Virus record (IMG/VR): IMGVR_UViG_3300042197_000433
Location: 1 to 29,246 of that record
Length of the DNA stretch: 29,246 bases
Source: a virus
Reading direction: 5' to 3' (one strand)
Position 1 is the stretch's first letter. Each line of letters starts with the position of its first letter. The translations under genes and the position numbers were made by a program. Positions 1 to 5,749 of the stretch are shown piece by piece. The notes below the pieces were generated by a model that saw only the letters and a list, made by a program, of their open reading frames with translations, was not told the origin of the DNA and made no database searches.

Positions 1-409
1 TGGCGATCACCACGAAGTTCCGCGAGTACGGGCCGTAGAAGTCGGCCGCGTGGCGGATCACGCTGTCGAGGTAGTCCGGGGCGAGGAGGTGCTCCTCGCG
101 CACGCCGCGGCGAGCCCGCCGTGGGTCGTGACGCCCTTCCATCAGGCAGCCGTTGTCCCCGAAATCCAGTATGCCGGCCTTGCGCTCGACGGCCTGCTCA
201 AGGTGCTTGCGCTCGAGTTCGTGGTCCGCGTGCGGGTTGTCGTGGTGGCGGTCGCTCGTCAGCAGGAACATCCATTCCCCGACGCGGCTCGAGCCGTCGA
301 GCGTGACCGTGTGGATGTTGCGGCTCTCGGCGGTGACCGACCAGGGCAGCGGCGTGTCCCCCCCGCGCTGCGGGATCAACGTCGGCACGGGACGGGCCTT
401 GGTCGCCAC
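1..409 (-). CDS. Calcineurin-like metallophosphoesterase, 3' end cut off by the window
   Basis: A leftward open frame runs off the left edge after about 136 codons. It has a metallophosphoesterase metal site: SDRHHDNP supplies the DxH motif (motif I), and about 37 residues on FGDNG supplies the GD motif (motif II), followed by MEGRHDPRR. The frame ends at NFVVIA, just where a GNHD/E motif would be expected next, so motif III should lie beyond the window. Such enzymes are di-metal phosphodiesterases or phosphatases; the substrate cannot be told here. Motif II lacks the usual second Asp (GDxxD reads GDNGC). The start is uncertain: no ATG precedes the conserved part before an in-frame stop, so the GTG at 407-409 is chosen, without a good Shine-Dalgarno. 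A later GTG a few codons on is possible. It is transcribed away from the early operon. Confidence 0.75.
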   Translation of the reverse strand, partial: MATKARPVPTLIPQRGGDTPLPWSVTAESRNIHTVTLDGSSRVGEWMFLLTSDRHHDNPHADHELERKHLEQAVERKAGILDFGDNGCLMEGRHDPRRARRGVREEHLLAPDYLDSVIRHAADFYGPYSRNFVVIA

Positions 410-484
410 GGCCGCACCATACGCCGCCGTACCCCCATTTCACGCCGTAAGAAATATTCCCAAGATTTTCTAACGATCTCGGTC

Positions 485-513
485 TTGACAGCCGATCTAT
501 ACGCGCATACACA
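485..513 (+). promoter_or_regulatory. Sigma70-type promoter of the first rightward operon
   Basis: A perfect TTGACA (485-490) is followed after 17 bp by TACACA (508-513), a moderate -10 match. It lies in the gap between divergent genes (410-576), an AT-richer patch. Transcription would start near 520, at the foot of a hairpin and 57 bp before the first start codon. The match of layout with the second, stronger promoter at 4104-4131 supports the call. No convincing leftward promoter for the phosphoesterase was found in the same gap. Confidence 0.55.
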
Positions 514-519
514 ACCCGC

Positions 520-552
520 TCGGCCACGGATGGCGCGTGCCATCAGGGCCGA
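520..552 (+). promoter_or_regulatory. 5' leader hairpin of the first early operon
   Basis: Two stacked stems are visible: t520-c525 pairs with g547-a552 (6 bp), and 529-534 (GATGGC) pairs with 539-544 (GCCATC) around a GCGT loop, with a small internal loop between them. It sits immediately after the predicted transcription start and 9 nt before CGAGAGGA, the Shine-Dalgarno region of the first gene. It could protect the 5' end of the transcript or control translation. A hairpin with the same core occurs at 4142-4164 before recT. Confidence 0.55.
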
Positions 553-576
553 AGTGCAGATCGAGAGGAAACCGCA

Positions 577-825
577 ATGCACGTCCGCATCACCCTGAAC
601 GCAGCCCTGGCAGATGAAACCATCCGGCGCCGACCCGGCGACCTGTTCCTGACCTGCGCCCAGCAGATCAACACCCCCACCGCGCACCGCATGATCCGCG
701 CCACCGAGCGCATGGCGACCTGCGACGCCGACAACGTGCAGGAGCTGTACGCGGCCACCGACGAGCTGTGCGCCGCCGAGGACGCATTCCTCGAGCAGCA
801 CGGGAACACGGAGGTGCGCCTGTGA
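577..825 (+). CDS. Small early protein, 82 aa, unknown function
   Basis: This is the first gene of the rightward operon. The start is set by GAGAGGAAA lying 7-8 nt upstream of ATG. The protein begins with a short hydrophobic strand (MHVRITLNAAL), then RRRPGDLFL and an acidic, Ala-rich helical C-terminal half with several Cys (residues about 28, 49, 66). No enzyme motif, signal peptide or membrane segment is visible. It overlaps the next gene by GTGA, so translation of the two is probably coupled. Position directly after the promoter suggests an immediate-early product, possibly host-directed, but that is inference from position only. I do not recognise a family. Confidence 0.75.
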   Translation: MHVRITLNAALADETIRRRPGDLFLTCAQQINTPTAHRMIRATERMATCDADNVQELYAATDELCAAEDAFLEQHGNTEVRL

Positions 826-1076
826 CCACCACCTCACGCAGAGGAACCGCCGGCGTCGTTCGGCAGATATGCGAGATGGTCCGCGTCCTGCGGAACCGGC
901 CGATGACACGCGCCGAGTTCGCACGGCGCTGGGGCGTCACGCGCCGGCAGGTCAGCCACGTCGTTGACAGGGCAGACGCATGGTTCGGGGTGCGCCTCGA
1001 GCACCGCCACGGCGAGGGATACGTTCTGCGGGACACGGGCATCCTGGACCCCCGCCGGCTGGGAGGTGACCGATGA
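822..1076 (+). CDS. Winged-helix/HTH DNA-binding protein, 84 aa
   Basis: The start is the GTG that overlaps the previous stop (GTGA), preceded by GGAGG in the end of the upstream gene. The middle of the protein reads as a helix-turn-helix: MTRAEFARRWGVTRRQVSHVVD, residues about 30-51, where AEFARRWGV is the first helix and TRRQVSHVVDRA the recognition helix. It is followed by a wing-like strand (RLEHRHGEGYVLRD). The pattern resembles the HTH_11/DeoR type of small winged helix. A role as early transcription regulator or replication-linked DNA binder is likely but the target is unknown. The next gene starts at the overlapping ATGA. Confidence 0.78.
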   Translation: MTTTSRRGTAGVVRQICEMVRVLRNRPMTRAEFARRWGVTRRQVSHVVDRADAWFGVRLEHRHGEGYVLRDTGILDPRRLGGDR

Positions 1077-1390
1077 ACCTGTTCGACGCAGCCGAGGCGA
1101 ACCGCCGCCGGGACATGGGGATGTGGCTCGCCGCGAACAACAAGTCGGAGCTCCTGGCGTCGGCACGAGGGTTCGCCGCGTTCGTCGCGAAGAACCAGGG
1201 CACCGTCAACGCCGACGATGTCGCGCTGATGATGGCGGAAAATGGCCTGGACTACAGCGACCTCGGCAACGCCGCCGGGTCGGTGTTCGACGGCAGGTTC
1301 GAGTGGACGGGGCAGGTGGTCCCGAGCCGCAGGCCCAGCACCCACGGCCGGCTCATCCGCGTGTGGCGTTGGACGGGGGAGGCCCGATGA
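1073..1390 (+). CDS. Conserved phage early protein, 105 aa, unknown function
   Basis: The ATG overlaps the upstream stop by ATGA; GGGAGGTG lies just before it. The protein has an N-terminal helical part, then NADDVALMMAENGL and LGNAAGSVF, followed by FEWTGQ and a C-terminal THGRLIRVW strand. This order of an N-terminal helix pair, LGNAxGSVF, FxxTG and hGRxhxVW is one I associate with small phage proteins of unknown function found near replication or recombination genes; the fold looks like a small winged helix. No catalytic residues are apparent. It overlaps the next gene by ATGA. The family assignment is from memory of the pattern, not from a search. Confidence 0.78.
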   Translation: MNLFDAAEANRRRDMGMWLAANNKSELLASARGFAAFVAKNQGTVNADDVALMMAENGLDYSDLGNAAGSVFDGRFEWTGQVVPSRRPSTHGRLIRVWRWTGEAR

Positions 1391-1716
1391 TCCGCAAGGA
1401 ACACGAAATCGACGTGATGTGCGACTGGCTCCCGCAGGAGCACGCCGCATGGGCGTACCTTTCGGAGCACGCCGTCACCGCGACGGTGCGCTGCGAGTGG
1501 GTGGATGACCAGGCCGAGGAATACATGGGCGGCAACCGCTGGCACACGATCCGGTTCATGCGCGTGAGCGAGTGGTCGGTCGTGGAGATCAGGCTCAACG
1601 GCGCGGTGGTCCAGGCGAACGCGGTGCCTGACGGCTTCCCGATGGGCGACGTGATCGCGCTGCTTGACTCGTACCACGTGCGCGACGAGCTCAAGCGGCA
1701 GGGGCCGGGACGATGA
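1387..1716 (+). CDS. Hypothetical early protein, 109 aa
   Basis: The start is the ATG overlapping the previous stop (ATGA at 1387-1390). Visible features are an N-terminal helix (RKEHEIDVMCDWLPQEHAAW), alternating strands in the middle (TVRCEWVDDQ, RWHTIRFMRV, WSVVEIRLNG) and a C-terminal helix (VIALLDSYHVRDELKRQ). This alpha-beta-alpha pattern suggests a small globular domain, but I do not recognise a family. At its end the reading frame looks interrupted: the +1 frame continues for 18 more plausible, charged codons (EIGERIDAWERKNKENA) to a stop at 1766-1768. The 48-bp gap to the next gene is unusual for this otherwise overlapping operon. Confidence 0.72.
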   Translation: MIRKEHEIDVMCDWLPQEHAAWAYLSEHAVTATVRCEWVDDQAEEYMGGNRWHTIRFMRVSEWSVVEIRLNGAVVQANAVPDGFPMGDVIALLDSYHVRDELKRQGPGR

Positions 1717-1764
1717 GATCGGGGAGAGGATCGACGCCTGGGAACGCAAGAACAAGGAGAACGC

Positions 1765-1950
1765 ATGAGCGACGAGATCAAGAGGACTTCCCGCATCCGC
1801 CTGTCCGCAGAAACCGTGGATCGCATCCGCGAGCAGTCCGCGGCCGGCGTAAGGCAGGCCGACATCGCCAGGGAGCACGACATCTCCCCGGCGACCGTGT
1901 GCCGCATCGTCAACGGGTCGCGCCATGCGCCGAAGGACGCGCAGCCATGA
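1765..1950 (+). CDS. Small HTH DNA-binding protein, 61 aa
   Basis: A strong AAGGAG lies 6 nt before the ATG. Residues about 28-52 form a clear helix-turn-helix: RQADIAREHDIS, a turn, then PATVCRIVNGSRH as recognition helix. This layout is the one used by homeodomain-like/resolvase-type HTH segments and by small phage DNA binders in which the recognition helix ends in V-N-G-x-R/H. An N-terminal helix (SAETVDRIREQSAAG) comes first. There is no second domain, so it would bind DNA as a dimer or modulate other proteins. Likely an early regulator. It overlaps the next gene by ATGA. Confidence 0.82.
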   Translation: MSDEIKRTSRIRLSAETVDRIREQSAAGVRQADIAREHDISPATVCRIVNGSRHAPKDAQP

Positions 1951-2165
1951 GCTCCGAATCCCTGGTGGGCCGCCTGCGCGCACGCGCCGAACGCAAGCTC
2001 GAGGCCGCGGAACGGCAGCCGGCGCGGTTCGCTGATTTCGCGAAGGAGTGCCGGCGCGAGGCGGCGTTCCTGAACGCGGCCGCCGACGAGATGGAGACGC
2101 TCATGCGCGATGCCGCCGACGCACGGCGCATGCTGGTTCGGATGGAGGCCGGCCATGAGAACTGA
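1947..2165 (+). CDS. Helical early protein, 72 aa
   Basis: The ATG overlaps the preceding stop by ATGA. The protein is almost wholly helical and charged, with heptad-like stretches (LVGRLRARAERKLEAAE, ADEMETLMRDAADARRML). It shares a loose pattern with the genes at 2327, 3301 and 3510: an N-terminal hydrophobic-V-x-R-[LV] motif, followed by a Glu/Ala-rich coiled coil. A small coiled-coil adaptor or dimerising protein is plausible; nothing points to enzyme activity. The longer open frame starting upstream at 1713 is rejected because its first part overlaps the HTH gene out of frame and has a shadow-like composition. Confidence 0.72.
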   Translation: MSSESLVGRLRARAERKLEAAERQPARFADFAKECRREAAFLNAAADEMETLMRDAADARRMLVRMEAGHEN

Positions 2166-2334
2166 CGTGATGCTCTGGCGCGACGGCAGGTGGGTCCGCT
2201 CGACCATGACGGAGCTGCCGCCGCACTCCCACGGCAAGGCAATTGACTGCGACCGCTGCAACGCGGAACTCTACCGTGACCTGCAACGCGCCGCCGCGAG
2301 GGGCGCAACCAAGAAAGGACCGCGAAATGGCTGA
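2155..2334 (+). CDS. Small Cys-pair early protein, 59 aa
   Basis: The ATG at 2155 overlaps the end of the upstream gene and is preferred over an earlier in-frame ATG, because the conserved-looking part starts here and the upstream residues read as a shadow. The protein has LWRDGRWVR near the N-terminus, then SHGKAIDCDRCNAELY with a CxxC pair (CDRC) and nearby His residues, which could bind one metal ion as a half zinc ribbon, then a basic C-terminal tail. The function is unknown; nucleic-acid binding is a guess. It overlaps the next start. Confidence 0.65.
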   Translation: MRTDVMLWRDGRWVRSTMTELPPHSHGKAIDCDRCNAELYRDLQRAAARGATKKGPRNG

Positions 2335-2584
2335 CCCCGACATCGTGACCAGGCTGCGCGCCGTGCTGCACAATGACCGCAGCGTGGAACTGATGAACCG
2401 CGAAGCCGCCGACGAGATTGAGCGGCTGCGCGCCGAGCGCGACGAGGCGAGGCAGCAGTATTGCCTTGGCTTCACGGATTTCTGCCCGAACCCGGCACAC
2501 GACCATTTGAGTCTTGAGGACGCCGCTATTGAAGTCGCGAAGTCATTTGGCTGGGACTGCTTCGGGACGGAACCCAAGCCATGA
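2327..2584 (+). CDS. Coiled-coil early protein of the DIVxRLR type, 85 aa
   Basis: ATG at 2327 is chosen because the protein then begins MADPDIVTRLR and an AAAGGA lies about 10 nt upstream; the longer frame from 2243 is shadow-like. Residues 4-11 (PDIVTRLR) are followed by a coiled coil (EAADEIERLRAERDEAR), a pattern frequent in small early phage proteins. The C-terminal part (residues about 48-85) carries FCPNPAHDH and an Asp/Glu-rich helix ending GWDCFGTEPKP. No known activity. Two later genes (3301, 3510) look like diverged relatives. It overlaps the next gene by ATGA. Confidence 0.75.
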   Translation: MADPDIVTRLRAVLHNDRSVELMNREAADEIERLRAERDEARQQYCLGFTDFCPNPAHDHLSLEDAAIEVAKSFGWDCFGTEPKP

Positions 2585-2781
2585 CCAGCGACGAACCCGC
2601 GCTACCGACTGACCGGATGCAGATGATGTTCGGGCCGACGCACGACGCGGCCGACAAGGGCGGCGATGCGATGATCGACATGGTCATTGCCACCATCCTC
2701 GCCATGACCGATGACCAGCGCCGGCGACTGGCAACGCGCATGGCGCAACTTGATAACCCAGACGCAGGAGCGAGTGAATGA
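2581..2781 (+). CDS. Small hypothetical protein, 66 aa
   Basis: The ATG overlaps the previous stop by ATGA. The protein has a short disordered acidic N-terminus (MTSDEPALP), then a methionine-rich amphipathic helix (AMIDMVIATILAMT, residues about 30-43) and a C-terminal helix (DDQRRRLATRMAQL). The hydrophobic part is short for a transmembrane span and is probably a helix packing surface. No family recognised. It is kept because it fits exactly between two genes with overlapping start and stop codons and shows no frame competition. Confidence 0.62.
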   Translation: MTSDEPALPTDRMQMMFGPTHDAADKGGDAMIDMVIATILAMTDDQRRRLATRMAQLDNPDAGASE

Positions 2782-3308
2782 ACGAAGCCGCTTCCATCAG
2801 CATTGCCGTGGACCCACAGGCCGCCCGCAGATATGCCGTTGGGCGGCGATCCGCCGCGGGCGTGAACGGCACGCCGCGCCTGACTGCCGACCCGGCCTAC
2901 GAGGACACGATGGGGGTCATGGGCGAGGTCGCGTTCAGCCAATGGTCCGGGTTGGCGGCTGACCTGGTCCCCCGGCCGAGCGGCGACGGCGGCTTCGACT
3001 TCAGCATCACGGTTGCCAAGCGCATCCTCACCATTGACGTCAAGACGAGCCGCAAGCCGCTGAACCTGCTGCTGAAGTGCAACAGCGTTTCCCAGTGCGC
3101 CGACATCCTGGTGTTCGCCCACGTGCTCGAGGCCGAAGTACGTTTCATGGGGTGGGAACACAAGTCCATGATGCTGATTTCCCCGGTCGATGACTTTGGC
3201 TACGGGTTCGCGATGCGTTGCCACTATCGCCACAACACGGAACTTCGACCCATGTGGCAGCTCAAGAAACTCATCGAACGAAACGACATGGAGGACACCA
3301 ATGGCTGA
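2778..3308 (+). CDS. PD-(D/E)XK superfamily nuclease-like protein, 176 aa
   Basis: The start ATG overlaps the upstream stop, with AGGAG about 10 nt before it. The centre has the order expected of the PD-(D/E)XK nuclease core: Glu50 in a helix (MGEVAFSQW), then GGFDF with Asp74, a strand, and TIDVKTS with Asp87-x-Lys89. A following helix and strands (ADILVFAHV, VRFMGW) match the rest of the fold. These residues would bind the catalytic metal. Phage members include junction resolvases, recombination exonucleases and restriction-like enzymes; here the neighbours (RusA, RecT) favour DNA repair or recombination, but the substrate is unknown. The VRFMGW ending is typical of small PD-(D/E)XK proteins that I have seen called endonuclease-like. 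All three acidic/Lys positions appear intact. Confidence 0.72.
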   Translation: MNEAASISIAVDPQAARRYAVGRRSAAGVNGTPRLTADPAYEDTMGVMGEVAFSQWSGLAADLVPRPSGDGGFDFSITVAKRILTIDVKTSRKPLNLLLKCNSVSQCADILVFAHVLEAEVRFMGWEHKSMMLISPVDDFGYGFAMRCHYRHNTELRPMWQLKKLIERNDMEDTNG

Positions 3309-3513
3309 CGGCAACCTCAAGCGGGAGCACCGCCCCGCGGACGGCGACATCGTTGACAGGCTCGGCGTCGAATGGGCCGGCATGGGGGACGTGGCGAACG
3401 CCGAGCGAGCCGAGGCACGCGCCGAGATCCTGCGCCTGCGCGGCGAGCTCGCGCTCTGCCGGCGAATCCTGCCGGCGCACATCGAACGCATCATGTACGA
3501 GACGTCGGGATGA
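3301..3513 (+). CDS. Coiled-coil early protein of the DIVxRL type, 70 aa
   Basis: ATG at 3301 sits 7 nt after GGAGG and overlaps the end of the nuclease gene; the longer upstream frame is a shadow. Residues about 14-20 read GDIVDRL, followed by a long Ala/Glu/Arg helix (ANAERAEARAEILRLRGEL). This is the same N-terminal motif plus coiled coil seen at 2327 and 3510, which suggests a small paralogous set. The protein has one Cys and no catalytic motif. It probably acts by oligomerising or binding a partner. It overlaps the next gene by ATGA. Confidence 0.72.
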   Translation: MADGNLKREHRPADGDIVDRLGVEWAGMGDVANAERAEARAEILRLRGELALCRRILPAHIERIMYETSG

Positions 3514-3701
3514 GCGCGTTCGGGAGGGGAGAGCACGACGAGGATGTCGTGGATCGCGTGCGCGCCAGCGGAACGGATGACCCCTTGACCATCGAACTGA
3601 TGCAGGAGGTCGTGTACCTGCGGAACGAGCTGGCGAAGGCGCTGCGGAAGATCAACGAGTACGTGCTGCGAGAGACGAACCACAGGAGGCGGAATGATTG
3701 A
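3510..3701 (+). CDS. Coiled-coil early protein of the DVVDRV type, 63 aa
   Basis: The ATG overlaps the preceding stop (ATGA). Residues 10-16 read EDVVDRV, then a Glu/Leu coiled coil (ELMQEVVYLRNELAKALRKI) and a basic tail. It looks like the third member of the small family at 2327 and 3301. It overlaps the RusA gene by 8 bp, and an AGGAGG-type Shine-Dalgarno for RusA lies inside its last codons. Function unknown; co-translation with RusA hints at a link with recombination, by position only. Confidence 0.72.
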   Translation: MSAFGRGEHDEDVVDRVRASGTDDPLTIELMQEVVYLRNELAKALRKINEYVLRETNHRRRND

Positions 3702-4107
3702 GTTCACCGTGCCGGGACTCGCGGCACCCCAAGGCAGCAAGCGCGCCGTCAGGCTGCGGAACGGGCGCACGGTCCTGCTCGAGTCATCGGAGCGCGTTCG
3801 CCCGTACCGGGCGTCGTTCGCCCTGGCGGCACGCGATGCGTGGGAGGGCGGGCCGGCCACGAACGACGTGGTGGCCGTGGAGCTGCTGTTCGTGTTCCCG
3901 CGCCCGAAGTCGCACTACACCTCGAAGGGCATCCTGAAGCCGAGCGCACCCCGGTCCCCGGGGCGTCCCGATTTGGACAAGCTGTGCCGCGCCGCCCTGG
4001 ACGCCATGACCGGGGTGATCTACTGCGATGATGCCCAGGTGGCGATCCTGTCGGCCTGCAAGGAGTGGGGAGACACGGCGGAAACCCGCGTCAAAGTCTG
4101 GGCTTGA
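3694..4107 (+). CDS. rusA: RusA-family Holliday junction resolvase
   Basis: RusA enzymes are dimeric, metal-dependent endonucleases that cut four-way junctions; phages use them to resolve recombination and replication intermediates before packaging. The 137-aa length fits the family (about 120-140 aa). The protein opens with a short strand (IEFTVPGLAAPQGSKR), and the catalytic part is clear: RPDLDKLCRAALDAM gives Asp93 and Asp95, and GVIYCDDAQV gives Asp112/Asp113, matching the DxD...DD arrangement of the RusA active site. AGGAGG stands 5-6 nt before the ATG. The gene closes the first operon; its stop codon lies inside the -35 box of the recT promoter, which indicates compact, ordered transcription units. 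All catalytic acids appear present, so it should be active. Confidence 0.93.
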   Translation: MIEFTVPGLAAPQGSKRAVRLRNGRTVLLESSERVRPYRASFALAARDAWEGGPATNDVVAVELLFVFPRPKSHYTSKGILKPSAPRSPGRPDLDKLCRAALDAMTGVIYCDDAQVAILSACKEWGDTAETRVKVWA

Positions 4108-4131
4108 CAACGCCATACCGGGGCGTATACT
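4104..4131 (+). promoter_or_regulatory. Near-consensus sigma70 promoter for recT
   Basis: Perfect TTGACA (4104-4109), 16 bp spacer, then TATACT (4126-4131), five of six matches to TATAAT. This is the strongest promoter-like match noticed in the window. The -35 box includes the stop codon of rusA. A small dyad, TGAC-TAC-GTCA (4131-4141), lies over the predicted start site and could be an operator. Transcription would start near 4138, just before the leader hairpin. Confidence 0.8.
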
Positions 4132-4141
4132 GACTACGTCA

Positions 4142-4164
4142 GCGGCAGGCGCGTTGCCTGCTGC
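4142..4164 (+). promoter_or_regulatory. 5' leader hairpin of recT
   Basis: GCGGCAGGC (4142-4150) pairs with GCCTGCTGC (4156-4164) around GCGTT, a 9-bp stem with one G-U pair. It begins only a few bases after the predicted transcription start and ends 8 nt before CGAGAGGA (4173-4180), which is 7 nt from the recT ATG. Its core GGCGCGTTGCC almost equals the core of the leader hairpin at 520-552 (GGCGCGTGCC). A transcript-stabilising or regulatory role is likely; the mechanism is not shown by sequence. Confidence 0.6.
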
Positions 4165-4187
4165 GGCATTCACGAGAGGAGATCACG

Positions 4188-5171
4188 ATGACTGCATTGG
4201 CACGTTTGGATGACGAGAAGCGCGACCTGCTGTCGCGCACCCTGTGCGCGGGAGCCACCCGCGACGAGCTCGAGCTGTTCTTCAACGTCTGCGACCGCAC
4301 CGGGCTCGACCCGTTCGCCCGCCAGATCTACGCCGTCAAGCGGTGGGACAGCCGCGCCGGCCGCGAGGTGATGCAGACGCAGGTCAGCATCGACGGGTTC
4401 CGCCTGGTCGCCCAGCGCAGCGGCGAGTACGCTGGTCAGACGTCGGTCGCGTACTGCGGCACGGACGGCCAGTGGACGGACGTGTGGCTGCACGACGAGC
4501 CGCCGGCCGCCGCCCGCGTCGGGGTGTACCGCAAGGGGTTCGTGGAGGCGGTCACCGCCGTCGCCCTGTTCCGCGAGTACGCGCAGCGCAAGAAGGACGG
4601 CAGCCTGTCCGGCATGTGGCCGAAGATGCCGACCGTCATGCTGTCAAAGTGCGCCGAGGCGCTGGCGTTGCGGAAAGCGTTCCCGGCCGAGCTGTCGGGC
4701 CTCTACACCCCCGAGGAGATGGCGCAGCAGGAGAACCCCCCCGCCGCCGCCCCCATCCCGGCCCTGCCGGCCCCGGAAGCCGCCACGATGCCCCAGGACG
4801 CGCCGGCCGCCGCGGACGCCCCCAAGCCCGTCCGCAAGGCGCGGACGGCTCCCAAGGCATCCACGGCCGTCAAGGAGGACGCCAAGCCGGCAACCGACCG
4901 CTACCCCGAGGAGTACGAGGGCGCGTTCACGATCCAGCGCGTCGTTGACAGGGGGAACGCCGTTGCCATCCAGGCGTCGGGGGAGCACGGCACCGTGTGG
5001 CTCAAGACCACCGTAACCGAGTATGCAGGGCTATGCAACGACTCGGTCGGGAGCATCCTGTGCCTGGACATCGCCCGTGTCAACGGGGTGATGGAGATCA
5101 TGCGCGTGATCGGCGGGGCCGTGGCCGCCGACGATGACGCCGCCGTGATCGGAGAGGAGGTGAAGTCGTGA
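4188..5171 (+). CDS. recT: RecT/Redbeta-family ssDNA annealing protein (phage recombination protein Bet type)
   Basis: RecT/Bet proteins coat single-stranded DNA and anneal complementary strands during phage recombination. Residues about 1-180 carry the family core: [20 protein letters not shown], then YAVKRW, the conserved [13 protein letters not shown] (residues 63-75), [35 protein letters not shown] (145-166) and SGLYTPEEM. This matches the Bet subfamily. An Ala/Pro-rich linker (about 185-235) leads to an extra C-terminal beta-rich domain ([12 protein letters not shown] to MEIMRVIG, about 243-308), which resembles a small OB-type domain; many Bet proteins are shorter (about 260 aa). CGAGAGGA precedes ATG by 7 nt. 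A C7 tract within the linker (around 4736) is a possible slippage point. The next gene overlaps by GTGA and is the usual partner Gp157. No YqaJ/RecE-type exonuclease is evident in the window, unless the PD-(D/E)XK protein at 2778 plays that part. Confidence 0.92.
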   Translation: MTALARLDDEKRDLLSRTLCAGATRDELELFFNVCDRTGLDPFARQIYAVKRWDSRAGREVMQTQVSIDGFRLVAQRSGEYAGQTSVAYCGTDGQWTDVWLHDEPPAAARVGVYRKGFVEAVTAVALFREYAQRKKDGSLSGMWPKMPTVMLSKCAEALALRKAFPAELSGLYTPEEMAQQENPPAAAPIPALPAPEAATMPQDAPAAADAPKPVRKARTAPKASTAVKEDAKPATDRYPEEYEGAFTIQRVVDRGNAVAIQASGEHGTVWLKTTVTEYAGLCNDSVGSILCLDIARVNGVMEIMRVIGGAVAADDDAAVIGEEVKS

Positions 5172-5674
5172 GCCTGTACGCCATCAAGAGCGAGATGGAG
5201 GCAATCCTCGAGGCCATCCTCGAGGGTGGAGCCGACTGCGCCGAGGCGCAGGACGCGCTGAACTCCCACCTCGAGGGGCTCGACGCCGCCCTCGAGGACA
5301 AGGCCGACGATTACGCCGGCCTCGTCCGCAGCCTCGAGCTGCGCCGTGACGCACGCAAGGCCGAGGCCCAGCGCATCCGCCAGCTCGCCGAGGCCGACGA
5401 TGTCCTGGCCGACCGCCTGAAGGAGCGCCTCAAGGAGGCGATGCAGGCGACCGGGAAGCTGAAGCTCGACACCCCGCGCTTCAAGCTCGCGGTCGCCGGC
5501 AACGGCGGCAAGCAGCCGCTCGAGGTCGCCGTGGAGCCCACGGCCCTCGCGCCGCGGTTCCAGGCCGTCAAGGTCGAGGCCAACAAGGAAGCCATCCGCG
5601 CCGCGCTGGAGGCGGGCGAGACGGTGGACGGGTGCGCGCTTCTCCCGCGGGGGACGAGCCTCCGCATCCGTTGA
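5168..5674 (+). CDS. Siphovirus Gp157-family protein
   Basis: Gp157 proteins (Pfam PF05565) are phage early proteins commonly encoded beside RecT-type annealing proteins; the family was first linked with phage resistance in Streptococcus thermophilus, and the exact biochemical role is unsettled. The 168-aa length is normal. The sequence has the family layout: an acidic N-terminal helix ([16 protein letters not shown]), a long coiled coil ([31 protein letters not shown]), [29 protein letters not shown] (about residues 80-110) and a C-terminal strand ([21 protein letters not shown]). Start is GTG overlapping the recT stop (GTGA), with an excellent AGGAGGTGA 5-6 nt upstream. It is the last rightward gene, and a hairpin follows 20 bp after its stop. 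Confidence 0.9.
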   Translation: MSLYAIKSEMEAILEAILEGGADCAEAQDALNSHLEGLDAALEDKADDYAGLVRSLELRRDARKAEAQRIRQLAEADDVLADRLKERLKEAMQATGKLKLDTPRFKLAVAGNGGKQPLEVAVEPTALAPRFQAVKVEANKEAIRAALEAGETVDGCALLPRGTSLRIR

Positions 5675-5695
5675 CACAGCGCACATCCTCTCAAG

Positions 5696-5731
5696 CCCCC
5701 GGTGGCCGCCCACGACGGACGGCGCCGGGGG
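5696..5731 (+). terminator. Hairpin terminator candidate after the early operon
   Basis: CCCCCGG (5696-5702) pairs with CCGGGGG (5725-5731); inside it GCCG (5705-5708) can pair with CGGC (5720-5723) across a small bulge, giving an extended GC-rich stem. The 3' flank is TTGTGCGTT, T-containing but not a true T-run, so termination may be partial or factor-aided. It lies 22 bp after the Gp157 stop in the gap between convergent operons. Confidence 0.55.
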
Positions 5732-5749
5732 TTGTGCGTTGGGAAATGA

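Noticed and set aside
410-484. Leftward promoter for the phosphoesterase
   Set aside because: TTGTGT and TATAGA on the minus strand are only 7 bp apart, and no better pair was found; not supported.
376-924. Open frames on both strands near the left edge (50-598 plus, 376-924 minus)
   Set aside because: They overlap the phosphoesterase and the first early genes in other frames and do not contain conserved motifs.
2526-3860. Minus-strand open frame of 444 codons in the early region
   Set aside because: It lies antisense to five tightly overlapping early genes with good starts; its sequence is Ser/Arg/Ala-rich without motifs.
962-4949. Repeated CGTTGACAGG at about 962, 3352 and 4943, like extra -35 boxes
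   Set aside because: Each lies inside a coding region where it encodes V-D-R, and no -10 box stands at the right distance.
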